DNA of 64,000 nucleotides from Bacillota bacterium (GTDB taxonomy: Bacteria > Bacillota > Clostridia > Lachnospirales > Lachnospiraceae). The translations under genes and the position numbers were made by a program. The notes beneath the pieces were generated by a model. That model did not search any database. It was not told the origin of the DNA and saw only the letters and a list, made by a program, of their open reading frames with translations. Location: positions 92,561 through 156,560 of the forward strand of contig JAEWCQ010000002.1 in assembly GCA_023390555.1 (NCBI GenBank), read 5' to 3'. Positions 34,631 through 42,406 of this stretch are shown here, one piece after another; position 1 is the stretch's first letter, and each line of letters starts with the position of its first letter.

Positions 34631-35104
34631 ATGGGAATTTATGATTACGAAGTAAAAGACGGAAGTGGAAACCCGGTATCTCTGAAAGCTTACAATGGAA
34701 AAGTGTTACTCATTGTCAATACGGCCACCGGCTGTGGTTTTACACCGCAGTATGAAGGACTTCAGAAATTGTATGAAAAATATGCGAAGGAAGGATTTGA
34801 GATTCTGGACTTTCCATGCAACCAGTTCGGACATCAGGCTCCCGGCAGCAATGCCGAAATTTCCAGCTTTTGCAGCCTGCGCTATGGAACGACATTTCCG
34901 CGGTTTGCGAAGATAAATGTAAATGGAGATGAGGAAGACCCGCTCTATACGTATCTGAAGTCGCAGCAGGGCGGAGTTATGGGGAACAAGATTAAATGGA
35001 ATTTTACCAAGTTTCTGGTGGATCGGGACGGAAATGTGATAGAGAGATTTGCACCGACTATCACTCCGGAAAAAATAGATGAGAAAATCAAAGAATTGTT
35101 ATAA
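34631..35104 (+). CDS. glutathione peroxidase family protein (first of two)
   Basis: The 157-residue thiol peroxidase has the peroxidatic Cys in NTATGCGFTPQY, a second Cys in FPCNQFGHQAPGS, and the WNFTKFLVDRDGNV block with its catalytic Trp. It reduces hydroperoxides, probably with thioredoxin rather than glutathione as in most bacteria. It lacks about 24 residues before IKWNFTKF that the next gene has, so it seems to be an internally shortened paralogue. The pair lies 29 bases apart behind one promoter and OhrR box. Confidence 0.92.
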   Translation: MGIYDYEVKDGSGNPVSLKAYNGKVLLIVNTATGCGFTPQYEGLQKLYEKYAKEGFEILDFPCNQFGHQAPGSNAEISSFCSLRYGTTFPRFAKINVNGDEEDPLYTYLKSQQGGVMGNKIKWNFTKFLVDRDGNVIERFAPTITPEKIDEKIKELL

Positions 35105-35133
35105 ATATTAGAAAACAGAAAGGATGAAGAGCG

Positions 35134-35679
35134 ATGAAAGTTTATGATTTTAAAGTAAAGGATACACAGGGATCCGAAGTTTCTCTGAAAAACTACGAAG
35201 GAAAAGTACTGTTAATTGTCAATACGGCTACCGAATGCGGATTTACCCCGCAGTATAAGGAATTACAGGATATTTACAAAGAATATGCCAAAGAGGGATT
35301 TGAAATATTGGATTTTCCGTGCAACCAGTTTGCCAATCAGGCACCGGGAAGTGACGAGGAGATATCCAGCTTCTGCAGTTTACGGTTTGGGACGACCTTC
35401 CCTCGTTTTTCCAAGATCGATGTGAATGGAGAACAGGCCATACCGCTGTATCAATATCTTGTTTCAGAAAAAGGGTTTCAGGGATTTGATCCGAATCACA
35501 AGCTGACACCTGTTTTGGACGAGATCTTATCCAAAGCCAATCCGGATTACCGAAATCAGCCGGATATCAAGTGGAATTTTACAAAATTCCTGATTGATCG
35601 GAGCGGAAATGTAATTGCGCGTTTTGAGCCAATGGAGGATATGCACCACGTGGAAGAGATGATCCGCGAAGCATTATAA
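35134..35679 (+). CDS. glutathione peroxidase family protein (second of two)
   Basis: The 181-residue protein is the full-length copy: peroxidatic Cys in NTATECGFTPQY, Cys in FPCNQFANQAPGS, the loop GFQGFDPNHKLTPVLDEILSK, and WNFTKFLIDRSGNVIARFEP. Family members reduce lipid and organic peroxides. Strong similarity to the previous gene along most of its length indicates a tandem duplication. It is expected to be derepressed by organic peroxide through the OhrR-like protein encoded 92 bases after it. Confidence 0.93.
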   Translation: MKVYDFKVKDTQGSEVSLKNYEGKVLLIVNTATECGFTPQYKELQDIYKEYAKEGFEILDFPCNQFANQAPGSDEEISSFCSLRFGTTFPRFSKIDVNGEQAIPLYQYLVSEKGFQGFDPNHKLTPVLDEILSKANPDYRNQPDIKWNFTKFLIDRSGNVIARFEPMEDMHHVEEMIREAL

Positions 35680-35733
35680 ACATCCAAAAAAATAGAAAAT
35701 GAGAAGTATTTGAAGCAGAGCGGAAAATGTGGT

Positions 35734-35750
35734 AAATTAATTGTATGCAA
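35734..35750. promoter_or_regulatory. OhrR-type half-operator before the MarR/OhrR gene
   Basis: AAATTAATTGTATGCAA carries the inverse of the TACAATTAATTT half-site, 22 bases before the regulator start. It suggests autoregulation by the same protein that controls the peroxidase promoter. Confidence 0.5.
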
Positions 35751-35771
35751 CTACTGGAAAGGAAAGAAAGA

Positions 35772-36212
35772 ATGGACAATAAATTTGATGCATTGAAATT
35801 AGAAAATCAGCTGTGTTTTCCGCTCTACGCATGTTCGAAGGAGGTTGTAAAGCGTTACAAACCTTTTTTGGATGAGGTAGATCTGACCTACACACAATAT
35901 ATTGCGATGATGGTCATGTGGGAACAAAAGGAGATTACGGTCAAGAAGCTGGGAGAATATCTGTATCTGGATTCCGGTACGCTGACCCCACTTTTGAAAA
36001 AGCTGGAATCAAAAGGCTATATTTTACGCACCAGATCGAAGGAGGATGAACGAAATCTGTTCGTTTCTTTAACAGAGAAAGGGGAGCAGCTGAGACTTCG
36101 GGCGGTGGACATCCCGGTTAACATGGGAAAGTGTATGAAACTGAGTCAGGAAGAGGCAGCACAGCTGTACCGGCTCCTCTATAAAGTATTAAACGGAATG
36201 ACGGAAGAATGA
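35772..36212 (+). CDS. OhrR-like MarR family organic peroxide sensor
   Basis: The 146-residue MarR protein starts MDNKFDALKLENQLCFPLYA, with the single reactive Cys at position 15, exactly where B. subtilis OhrR has its peroxide-sensing Cys15 in LENQLCFALYA. The winged HTH follows (VKKLGEYLYLDSGTLTPLLKKLESKGYILRTRSKEDERNLFVSLTEKG). Oxidation of that Cys releases OhrR from DNA. Operator-like sequences before the peroxidase pair and before this gene complete the circuit. ATG 35772 follows AGGAAAG; an earlier in-frame ATG at 35745 overlaps the operator. Confidence 0.9.
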   Translation: MDNKFDALKLENQLCFPLYACSKEVVKRYKPFLDEVDLTYTQYIAMMVMWEQKEITVKKLGEYLYLDSGTLTPLLKKLESKGYILRTRSKEDERNLFVSLTEKGEQLRLRAVDIPVNMGKCMKLSQEEAAQLYRLLYKVLNGMTEE

Positions 36213-36238
36213 GCAGGGATGGATTCGCAGGTTATGGG

Positions 36239-36880
36239 CTATTCATGGATACCCTGCGCATTGCATTTCTGCAAAAATAATTCCATATTTTTCAGCTCGG
36301 CGTCTTGGCTGGAACCTTTCCGGCCAAGTCTGTCACACAGGCCGAGCAATGCGATTTCCTCTATATCGGAAGATTTTATCATTTCCGGTATTCTGGCAAA
36401 GGTCAGTTCATTGATCACAAACAGCATCTGCATGTGGTATTTGACCAGAGCGGTGACCTGCTCGATAAATTCCAGGTCTTCCGTGAACTGGGATAAAAAT
36501 TCGCCTGCCATGACGGCACCGATTTTTTCGTGTTCATAAGAGGTGATTTTTCCCTTGCGCACTTTGGTTACAGTTGGTTTACCAATATCATGGAGCAGCG
36601 CGGCCCACAGAAAGACAGGGGCATTTTTGCTGGATGTTTTTCGCTTGGCAGCCTCGTCTATGACCAGCATCGTGTGATTCCATACATTTCCCTCCGGATG
36701 ATAGACCGGAGATTGTTTGGTGGATTTCAGCCGGTACAGCATATCGAATGGATGTATCTGAAATTCGGGCTGCGCAGAGGTCTTACTCAGGTACACGGAC
36801 GGAGTGCTGTCATTGAGCAGATGTTGATTTAGTTCCAGGTAAAGTTCCTGTAATTGTGTGTGACTGGTTTCTTTGTGCAT
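36239..36880 (-). CDS. HD domain phosphohydrolase (CCA-enzyme-like HD region)
   Basis: The 213-residue protein has an HD phosphohydrolase domain with VWNHTMLVIDEAAK, LLHDIGKPTVTK and YEHEKIGAVMA, then KYHMQMLF and ALLGLCDRLGRKG. That pattern resembles the HD half of tRNA CCA-adding or poly(A) polymerase-type proteins, without the nucleotidyltransferase half, which is absent here. Substrate unknown. AAGGAG lies seven bases before the ATG. It faces the OhrR-like gene. Confidence 0.82.
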   Translation of the reverse strand: MHKETSHTQLQELYLELNQHLLNDSTPSVYLSKTSAQPEFQIHPFDMLYRLKSTKQSPVYHPEGNVWNHTMLVIDEAAKRKTSSKNAPVFLWAALLHDIGKPTVTKVRKGKITSYEHEKIGAVMAGEFLSQFTEDLEFIEQVTALVKYHMQMLFVINELTFARIPEMIKSSDIEEIALLGLCDRLGRKGSSQDAELKNMELFLQKCNAQGIHE

Positions 36881-36894
36881 AAAAGACTCCTTTT

Positions 36895-37042
36895 TTCTAT
36901 AGAAAATACCTTTTTACATTAACGTGTGAAAATTATGATTTTCCTATAGAATAAAATTTAGATGCACAGCTTCGCCTGCGGAACAAAAGCGGTACGCTTG
37001 AAGCAGTAGAATGCGAGGGTGTACGAAGTATACTTTTGTTCT
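36895..37042 (+). repeat. dispersed intergenic repeat, long copy D (two hairpin modules)
   Basis: Same architecture as the copy at 34326: TTCTATAGAAAA (36895-36906) with TTTTCCTATAGAA (36939-36951), then GGAACAAAAG and CTTTTGTTCT (37033-37042), with GCACAGCTTCGC and GTAGAATGCGAG shared almost exactly. It lies between the HD gene and gpmA, 2.6 kb from copy B. Confidence 0.75.
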
Positions 37043-37157
37043 GGAAACCGCATTTGGAATTTAGTATCTTCGTTTCCGTAAAACTTATTCTTTTCAGAAG
37101 AAACAGAAAGAAGTAATATATAAAAATAGTATAACTGGGAAAAGGAGGTCTGATAAT

Positions 37158-37904
37158 ATGAAACTGGTATTATTAAGGCATGGTGAAAGTGTATGGAATA
37201 AAGAGAATCTGTTTACAGGCTGGACCGATGTGGAACTGTCAGAAACAGGAATTGAAGAAGCAAAAGAAGCAGGTAAAAGTCTGAAGGAAAACGGCTATGA
37301 TTTTGATATCTGTTATACTTCCTATTTGAAACGCGCGATACATACGCTGGATCTTGCATTGACGGGTATGGATCGCAGCTGGCTGCCGGTTGTAAAGAGC
37401 TGGAAGCTGAATGAGAGACATTACGGAAAACTGCAGGGCTGGAATAAGGCGGAAACTGCAAAAGAATACGGAGATGAGCAGGTAAAGATCTGGAGACGTG
37501 CATTTGACATTGCGCCTCCGTTTCTGGAGGAGTCAGATACCCGCAATCCAAATCTGCAGGAGCAGTACCGGCAGGAGAGATCTGAGAAGCTTCCGCTCGG
37601 TGAGAGCCTGAAGGATACCATTGCTCGGGTGGTTCCGTACTATCAAGAGACCATTTACAAAGATATGGCAGCAGGAAAACGTGTACTAGTTGCGGCTCAC
37701 GGCAATTCGATCCGGGCACTGGTGCAGCATTTTGAAAATCTGACTCCAGAGGAAATCCTCAATGTCAACATACCGACCGGAATTCCACTGGTCTATGAAT
37801 TTGATGAGAATGGGAATTTTGTGGGAAAAGAGTATCTGGGAAATGCGGATCTGATCCGGGAAAAGATGGAAAAAGTAGCAGCCCAGGGCAAGGCAAAGGC
37901 CTGA
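37158..37904 (+). CDS. gpmA: 2,3-bisphosphoglycerate-dependent phosphoglycerate mutase
   Basis: The 248-residue glycolytic enzyme interconverts 3- and 2-phosphoglycerate. The phospho-His motif is LVLLRHGESVWNKENLFTGW, followed by SYLKRAIHTLDLAL, WKLNERHYGKLQGWNKAET, and the second catalytic His in VLVAAHGNSIRALVQH. Length and all motifs fit dPGM. AAAAGGAGG precedes the ATG, and a strong terminator follows at 37929, so it is a single-gene transcript. Confidence 0.96.
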   Translation: MKLVLLRHGESVWNKENLFTGWTDVELSETGIEEAKEAGKSLKENGYDFDICYTSYLKRAIHTLDLALTGMDRSWLPVVKSWKLNERHYGKLQGWNKAETAKEYGDEQVKIWRRAFDIAPPFLEESDTRNPNLQEQYRQERSEKLPLGESLKDTIARVVPYYQETIYKDMAAGKRVLVAAHGNSIRALVQHFENLTPEEILNVNIPTGIPLVYEFDENGNFVGKEYLGNADLIREKMEKVAAQGKAKA

Positions 37905-37928
37905 TATAACAGAAGAATGAATTTGTTG

Positions 37929-37971
37929 ATCCCTCTGTATCCTTTTGGATAGGGATACAGAGGGATTTTTT
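37929..37971 (+). terminator. gpmA terminator
   Basis: ATCCCTCTGTATCC (37929-37942) and GGATACAGAGGGAT (37953-37966) pair perfectly; TTTTTT follows. Confidence 0.93.
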
Positions 37972-37984
37972 GTGTGGATAAAGA

Positions 37985-39082
37985 TTATACGGACGCTTCG
38001 CCATGCACCGGCTTATGCAGTTGTTTCATCTTATCGCCTAGGAACATGCACAGGAGAGCGGTGGACAGTGTAATGACAAGAATACAGGCTGCACGGAATT
38101 TATTCGACATATCGGCCAGAACAATATTGGAAATCGTAAACGCAAATACCTGCATTACATAAATCGGAAGACTGAGTTTTCCTAAGAAGAAAAACAGCCT
38201 CTTATTAAAGAAGTCGGAACCAAATGCACAGTTGCTGAATGAAATCGGAAGTGCAACCATAAATAATGCCAGTACATAAATCTGATATTGATTGTCAGCG
38301 GTCGTTACCATATAACCTAGAATCAGTACGTAGCAAAGAATTTCAACAGCCGTAAGGATGAACCGGTTCTTCTGGGTCTGACGGTTTTCCGTAAGATACC
38401 TGCTTATTTCGTAACATACGGCGCCGAGAGAGATTTCCAAAGCTGCCCGCAGGATGCTCTTATAGCAGAGACCTGTCCAGACGGAGACACCGGTCAAAGA
38501 ACCGTAAATATGCTGCATATATCCGGCAAGCATGATGCATCCGAATGGCGCGATGACATGTGTGAACATATTGTAGTATCTGCGGCATAGTGGATAAAGA
38601 ACGATCAAAACAATGAACATGGCGGATAAATACCACTCCACATAGTTCAGATTCGTAAACTCCACGCCCGATTTTTGAATCATAAACAAGCTTGGCAGAG
38701 AACGAAACAGTAATTTAATTGAATAAAACAAATCCAGCTTTTTCAAGATGACAGTTTCCACATATATTGCAAAAAAAGCAATAAAATGATATGGCCAGAG
38801 AGCCTTGATTTTCCGGACCATAAAAGCAAAGGTTTCTGTGCCAAGCTTGTCCGGAACAGGATTCTTCTGATTTTGCTTATAAGCGGATCTGGCCATAAGC
38901 AGACCCGAAAGCAGAAAGAAAAATTCTACGCCGAGTGCACCGTGGGGAAACAAGCTGACAACAATCTGATCGCCGCACGGAGGGATTCCCTTTGTATATT
39001 TCATGGTATGGTAGAATAAAACTGCCATACAAAAGACGAAACGAAGAAATTCGATTTTACCATTTTTTACTGATTGTTTCAT
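37985..39082 (-). CDS. acyltransferase 3 family membrane protein
   Basis: The 365-residue protein has about ten membrane segments and begins GKIEFLRFVFCMAVLFYHTMKY, the conserved R-x-x-A-x-x-x-V-x-x-x-H opening of OafA/YrhL-type acyltransferases with the catalytic-region His. It would transfer acyl groups (often acetyl) to surface or secreted carbohydrates from the cytoplasmic side. The start at 39082 has AGAGGG eight bases upstream; an ATG six bases earlier is too close. The final residues HKPVHGEASV end near the gpmA terminator. Confidence 0.85.
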   Translation of the reverse strand: MKQSVKNGKIEFLRFVFCMAVLFYHTMKYTKGIPPCGDQIVVSLFPHGALGVEFFFLLSGLLMARSAYKQNQKNPVPDKLGTETFAFMVRKIKALWPYHFIAFFAIYVETVILKKLDLFYSIKLLFRSLPSLFMIQKSGVEFTNLNYVEWYLSAMFIVLIVLYPLCRRYYNMFTHVIAPFGCIMLAGYMQHIYGSLTGVSVWTGLCYKSILRAALEISLGAVCYEISRYLTENRQTQKNRFILTAVEILCYVLILGYMVTTADNQYQIYVLALFMVALPISFSNCAFGSDFFNKRLFFFLGKLSLPIYVMQVFAFTISNIVLADMSNKFRAACILVITLSTALLCMFLGDKMKQLHKPVHGEASV

Positions 39083-39201
39083 AATCATGCCCTCTTATCT
39101 GTTTATTCTAAAAAATAGTATCTCATTTTCAAAGTGATTGTCAATAGTCTGTTAAGACAAGGAGAATGAAAAAGACGGGTACAGAGATTGCTCAATTTCA
39201 A

Positions 39202-39230
39202 GAATAACCGTTTCAACCCATGCATACAAT
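39202..39230 (+). promoter_or_regulatory. sigma-E-type promoter of spoIIID
   Basis: GAATAA (39202-39207), 15-base spacer, CATACAAT (39223-39230). CATACAAT is the classic sigma-E -10 box, and spoIIID is a sigma-E gene in Bacillus and Clostridia. The start codon lies 29 bases downstream. Confidence 0.65.
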
Positions 39231-39259
39231 GTAAAAACAAGTATCGCAGGGGAATTTTT

Positions 39260-39514
39260 TTGAAAAGTTATATAGAAGAAAGGGCTGCGGAAATCGCAAA
39301 ATACATCATTGATAACAATGCAACAGTACGGCAGACGGCTAAGCAGTTTGGGATAAGTAAGAGTACGGTACATAAAGACGTTACAGAGCGTCTTGCGCAG
39401 ATTAATCCTTCCCTTGCACGGGAAGCAAGGAAGGTACTTGACGTAAATAAATCGGAGCGTCACATCCGAGGTGGAATGGCTACAAGAGAAAAATATCTGC
39501 ATGCACATGTGTAA
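39260..39514 (+). CDS. spoIIID: sporulation regulator SpoIIID
   Basis: The 84-residue mother-cell regulator has KSYIEERAAEIAKYIIDNNATVRQTAKQFGISKSTVHKDVTERL (HTH) and a basic C-terminal helix KSERHIRGGMATREKYL, as in B. subtilis SpoIIID. It binds many mother-cell genes to activate or repress them after sigma-E. The start is TTG at 39260 with AGGGGAA before it; an ATG at 39188 in frame overlaps the sigma-E promoter. With the sipL-like gene it shows the organism can sporulate. Confidence 0.95.
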   Translation: MKSYIEERAAEIAKYIIDNNATVRQTAKQFGISKSTVHKDVTERLAQINPSLAREARKVLDVNKSERHIRGGMATREKYLHAHV

Positions 39515-39535
39515 AATTGCACGCGCATTCTGAGT

Positions 39536-39587
39536 CGGGGAGCCGCATGGCAGAGGAGCTGGTTTTGCTGCCGTTGATGCGGCCCCG
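39536..39587 (+). other. imperfect GC-rich hairpin in the spoIIID-fructokinase gap
   Basis: GCCGCAT (39542-39548) pairs with ATGCGGC (39577-39583), flanked by GGGG/CCCC and GGCAG/CTGCC with a four-base bulge, about 15 pairs in all. No T run follows. The remainder of the 297-base gap to 39811 holds no convincing gene; a short open frame there has no ribosome binding site. Confidence 0.4.
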
Positions 39588-39811
39588 GCTGCAGATACAG
39601 ATATGGAAATGACACGAAGATTCAGGGCTGCCAGGAAGAACATATCCTGCGCAGGATGGAAAAATTAGAGATTGGATATTGCGCCAAAAGTATTTTGACG
39701 TTACAATTGAGTCAAAACAGCGGACGCGGCAGAAAGACCTGAGGCGAGTTTTTCGAAGGAGTCAAAGGGTGGAAAAAGGCGGCTGTCCGGAATTGGAGGA
39801 TATTCAATATC

Positions 39812-40768
39812 ATGAAGAAATTATTAGCTATCGGAGAAGCATTGATAGATTTTATACCGGAGGAAAGCGGCAAAGCACTCAAAGATGTATGCGGATTCCG
39901 TCCGGCTGTGGGCGGAGCACCGGCCAATGTCTGCGGGGCATTTTGCAAGCTTGGCGGTCAGGCGGATATGATTACCCAGCTTGGAGACGATCCGTTTGGT
40001 GATAAAATTGCAGAAGAATTCAAAACATATGAAATTGGCTGTGAGCATGTGATGCGCACCGCGAAAGCGAATACATCACTGGCCTTTGTAGCGTTGAAGG
40101 AGGACGGAAACCGGGAGTTCTCCTTTTACCGCAAACCGGGTGCGGACATGCTGATGGAAGCTGCCGACGTGAAGCGGGACTGGTTTACGGATGCGTTTGC
40201 ACTTCATTTCTGTTCGGTTTCACTGGGTGATTTCCCAATGAAAGGTGCACATGAAAGAGCGATTGACTATGCGCTGGAAGCGGGGGCATTAATCAGTTTC
40301 GACCCGAACCTCCGCTTTGCCTTATGGGAGAGTGCGGAGGCACTTCGTCAGGCAGTGTTGGAATTTATGCCAAAGGCACATGTTCTGAAGATTTCCGACG
40401 AGGAACTGGAATTCATTACCGGGAAAAAGACGGTAGAGGAAGCAAAAGATCAGCTGTTTACCGGAAATGTGGAGCTTGTTATTTATACGAAAGGCCCGGA
40501 AGGCGCAGTGGCTTATACGAAGCATGTCACCGCAGAATCCGTGGGACATAAGGTAAAGGCATTTGATACGACCGGTGCCGGAGACGCATTTATCGGGTCA
40601 TTTCTATATCAGCTGTCTGCAGATGGGATCGGAAAAGAATCACTGGAAAATCTGACGGTACAGAAACTGGAGTCTTATCTGGATTTTTCAAACCGCTATT
40701 GCAGCCGAAGTGTGCGAAAGGCAGGAGCCATTGCCGCATATCCGACAATGGTTGAAATGCAGGAATAA
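39812..40768 (+). CDS. PfkB family carbohydrate kinase, fructokinase type
   Basis: The 318-residue kinase has the N-terminal PfkB motif GFRPAVGGAPANVCGAFCKLGGQ, SFDPNLRFALW, and the C-terminal ATP/catalytic motif FDTTGAGDAFIGSF with its catalytic Asp. The closest pattern is bacterial ScrK-type fructokinase (fructose to fructose-6-phosphate). GGAGGA lies 11 bases before the ATG. No sugar transporter or sucrase is next to it, so its in vivo substrate is inferred. Confidence 0.9.
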   Translation: MKKLLAIGEALIDFIPEESGKALKDVCGFRPAVGGAPANVCGAFCKLGGQADMITQLGDDPFGDKIAEEFKTYEIGCEHVMRTAKANTSLAFVALKEDGNREFSFYRKPGADMLMEAADVKRDWFTDAFALHFCSVSLGDFPMKGAHERAIDYALEAGALISFDPNLRFALWESAEALRQAVLEFMPKAHVLKISDEELEFITGKKTVEEAKDQLFTGNVELVIYTKGPEGAVAYTKHVTAESVGHKVKAFDTTGAGDAFIGSFLYQLSADGIGKESLENLTVQKLESYLDFSNRYCSRSVRKAGAIAAYPTMVEMQE

Positions 40769-40916
40769 TACAAGGTAAATACAGGAATAGAGCTGCGGAA
40801 ATAGGGATAATGGAAGAGTGACACGGGAATAAAGACGCGGAAATAGAGGCACAGAAATAAAGATATGAGAATAGTTCAGTGATGAATAGAACTAAAAAAG
40901 TAAAGAGGAACAGAAG
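40769..40916 (+). repeat. degenerate purine-rich reiterations before the HD gene
   Basis: GGAATAGAGCTGCGGAAATA, GGGAATAAAGACGCGGAAAT and CAGAAATAAAGATATGAGAA recur in tandem with small changes. They look like decayed local duplications. No promoter or hairpin stands out. Confidence 0.4.
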
Positions 40917-41726
40917 ATGATTGACAGAAACAGAGTGAAAAAGCAGTTTGCAGATTATACTTCTGACTACGACGCTACCGACGAAAAGATAAAGTTAAAA
41001 ATTGACCATACCTATCGCGTTGCGGCACTGTGTGAGCAGATAGCACAGACAGAGAAGCTTACCAAAGAAGAGACAGATCTTGCCTGGCTGCTTGGAATGC
41101 TGCATGACGTGGGACGCTTTGAGCAGCTGCGGAGATTCGGTACCTTTTCGGATGCAGAATCCATTGATCATGCCCAGTTTGGAGCAGATATTCTGTTTCT
41201 TCCGCAGGAACAGGGCCAAAAAGACATTTTACATAACAGAATTCGGGGTTATCTCGACGATTCCGCGGAAGATCAATTACTGGAAACTGCAATTCGTGCA
41301 CACAGTGCTTACCGGCTGCCGGAAGGACTGGATGTGCGTACTGTACGTTTTTGCAATATTCTGCGCGATGCGGATAAAATTGATATCTTAAAAGTAAATG
41401 CAGAAATACCGCTGGAAGCCATCTACAATGTCACAACGGAAGAGCTTTACAGCTGTATGGCTTCGGCTTCGGTCATGCAGGGATTCTTTGAGGAGCATGC
41501 TATCCTGCGTTCCAATAAAAAGACACCCGTGGATCATGTTGTAGGCCATATGGCGCTCGTCTATGAACTTGTATATCCAGTTAGTATCGCGATTGTAAGG
41601 AAACAGGGATATCTTGATAAACTGCTGCATTTCAGTTCCGAAAATCCACAGACGCGCGAACAGTTCGCAAGTCTGCGGAAGCACATGGAAGATTATCTTA
41701 AAAGACTCCCGATTCCGGTATTTTAG
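40917..41726 (+). CDS. HD domain phosphohydrolase
   Basis: The 269-residue protein has an HD domain: KIDHTYRVAALCEQI, LGMLHDVGRFEQLRRFGTFSDA, DHAQFGADILF, AIRAHSAYRLPEGL and ILRDADKIDILKVNAE. These give the H...HD...H...D metal set of nucleotide or cyclic-nucleotide phosphohydrolases. No membrane segment is seen. GAGGAACAG precedes the ATG. The upstream 148 bases consist of degenerate purine-rich repeats. It is convergent with the CmpB-family gene, overlapping by four bases. Confidence 0.86.
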   Translation: MIDRNRVKKQFADYTSDYDATDEKIKLKIDHTYRVAALCEQIAQTEKLTKEETDLAWLLGMLHDVGRFEQLRRFGTFSDAESIDHAQFGADILFLPQEQGQKDILHNRIRGYLDDSAEDQLLETAIRAHSAYRLPEGLDVRTVRFCNILRDADKIDILKVNAEIPLEAIYNVTTEELYSCMASASVMQGFFEEHAILRSNKKTPVDHVVGHMALVYELVYPVSIAIVRKQGYLDKLLHFSSENPQTREQFASLRKHMEDYLKRLPIPVF

Positions 41727-42265
41727 AATGTAATGCCGGATCCGATATTCGGATAGAGTAAAGATGCCGCACAGTCAATCAGAAAGGCAATCACAAGAAT
41801 TGTGATGATCCAGTTTCTTCCAGTCGTAGGAATCCGGATCCACAGCTTGAAAGCCAGTCCGGAAAACAGGCAGACCCAGAGTACGCCGGCGGCGCCGAAG
41901 CCAATTGCAGAATCCAGACAGACATAGCCGTTCAAATTCAGGAAGCTCTCCGAATAGTCCCAGTAACGCAGCCCCCATACTTTATCCAGGAACCATCCAG
42001 TCAATAATTCTACTCCGGTGCCAATTGTCATCGCCAGCAGGAAAACTCCGACCGGGTGTTTTTTTAATTTTCGTAAGATCAGGTGAAACAGTACGCCGCC
42101 TGTTCCATAGACCGGAAGCCAGGGACCGTACAGGAAGCCGCGTTTACAGAATTCTCCGTCCTTGATCAGAAATATCAGGACCTCCCAGAGAAAGCCCGCG
42201 ATGGAGCAGACGAAGAAGAAGTAAATATATTGTGTGATTAGAGTCCAAATTATTTTTCTTTTCAT
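41723..42265 (-). CDS. CmpB-family (putative ABC-transporter type IV) membrane protein
   Basis: The product is about 180 residues with four to five membrane segments. Landmarks are FFFVCSIAGFLWEVLIFLIKDGEFCKRGFLYGPWLPVYGTGGVLF and GVELLTGWFLDKVWGLRYWDYS, the conserved pattern of the CmpB family (PF06541-type), whose function is not established. The start is uncertain: ATG 42265 lacks a clear ribosome binding site, while a TTG at 42316 in frame would overlap the guaA promoter. It is divergent from guaA. Confidence 0.78.
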   Translation of the reverse strand: MKRKIIWTLITQYIYFFFVCSIAGFLWEVLIFLIKDGEFCKRGFLYGPWLPVYGTGGVLFHLILRKLKKHPVGVFLLAMTIGTGVELLTGWFLDKVWGLRYWDYSESFLNLNGYVCLDSAIGFGAAGVLWVCLFSGLAFKLWIRIPTTGRNWIITILVIAFLIDCAASLLYPNIGSGITF

Positions 42266-42309
42266 GAAATCAGTATGTCGAAAATTCTGAAATTTATGTG
42301 TATTTCCTC

Positions 42310-42338
42310 TTGTCAATCAACAAACCCTACATTATAAT
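42310..42338 (+). promoter_or_regulatory. guaA promoter
   Basis: TTGTCA (42310-42315), 17-base spacer, TATAAT (42333-42338). The 5' leader is about 60 bases and shows no purine riboswitch fold that I can recognise. Confidence 0.8.
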
Positions 42339-42406
42339 GGTGGATAAGAATCGAATGGAAAAAGTGTTATGTAAACCATTTGCAAGAACTTTAGGAGGAA
42401 AGAATT

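Noticed and set aside
39679..40002. Open frame overlapping the fructokinase start
   Set aside because: It lacks a ribosome binding site, resembles no family and is overlapped by the well-supported fructokinase gene.
40769..40916. CRISPR-like or minisatellite array before the HD gene
   Set aside because: The units vary in sequence and spacing, so these are degenerate purine-rich duplications, not an ordered array.
42339..42406. Purine or guanidine riboswitch before guaA
   Set aside because: The leader is about 60 bases with no recognisable three-way junction.
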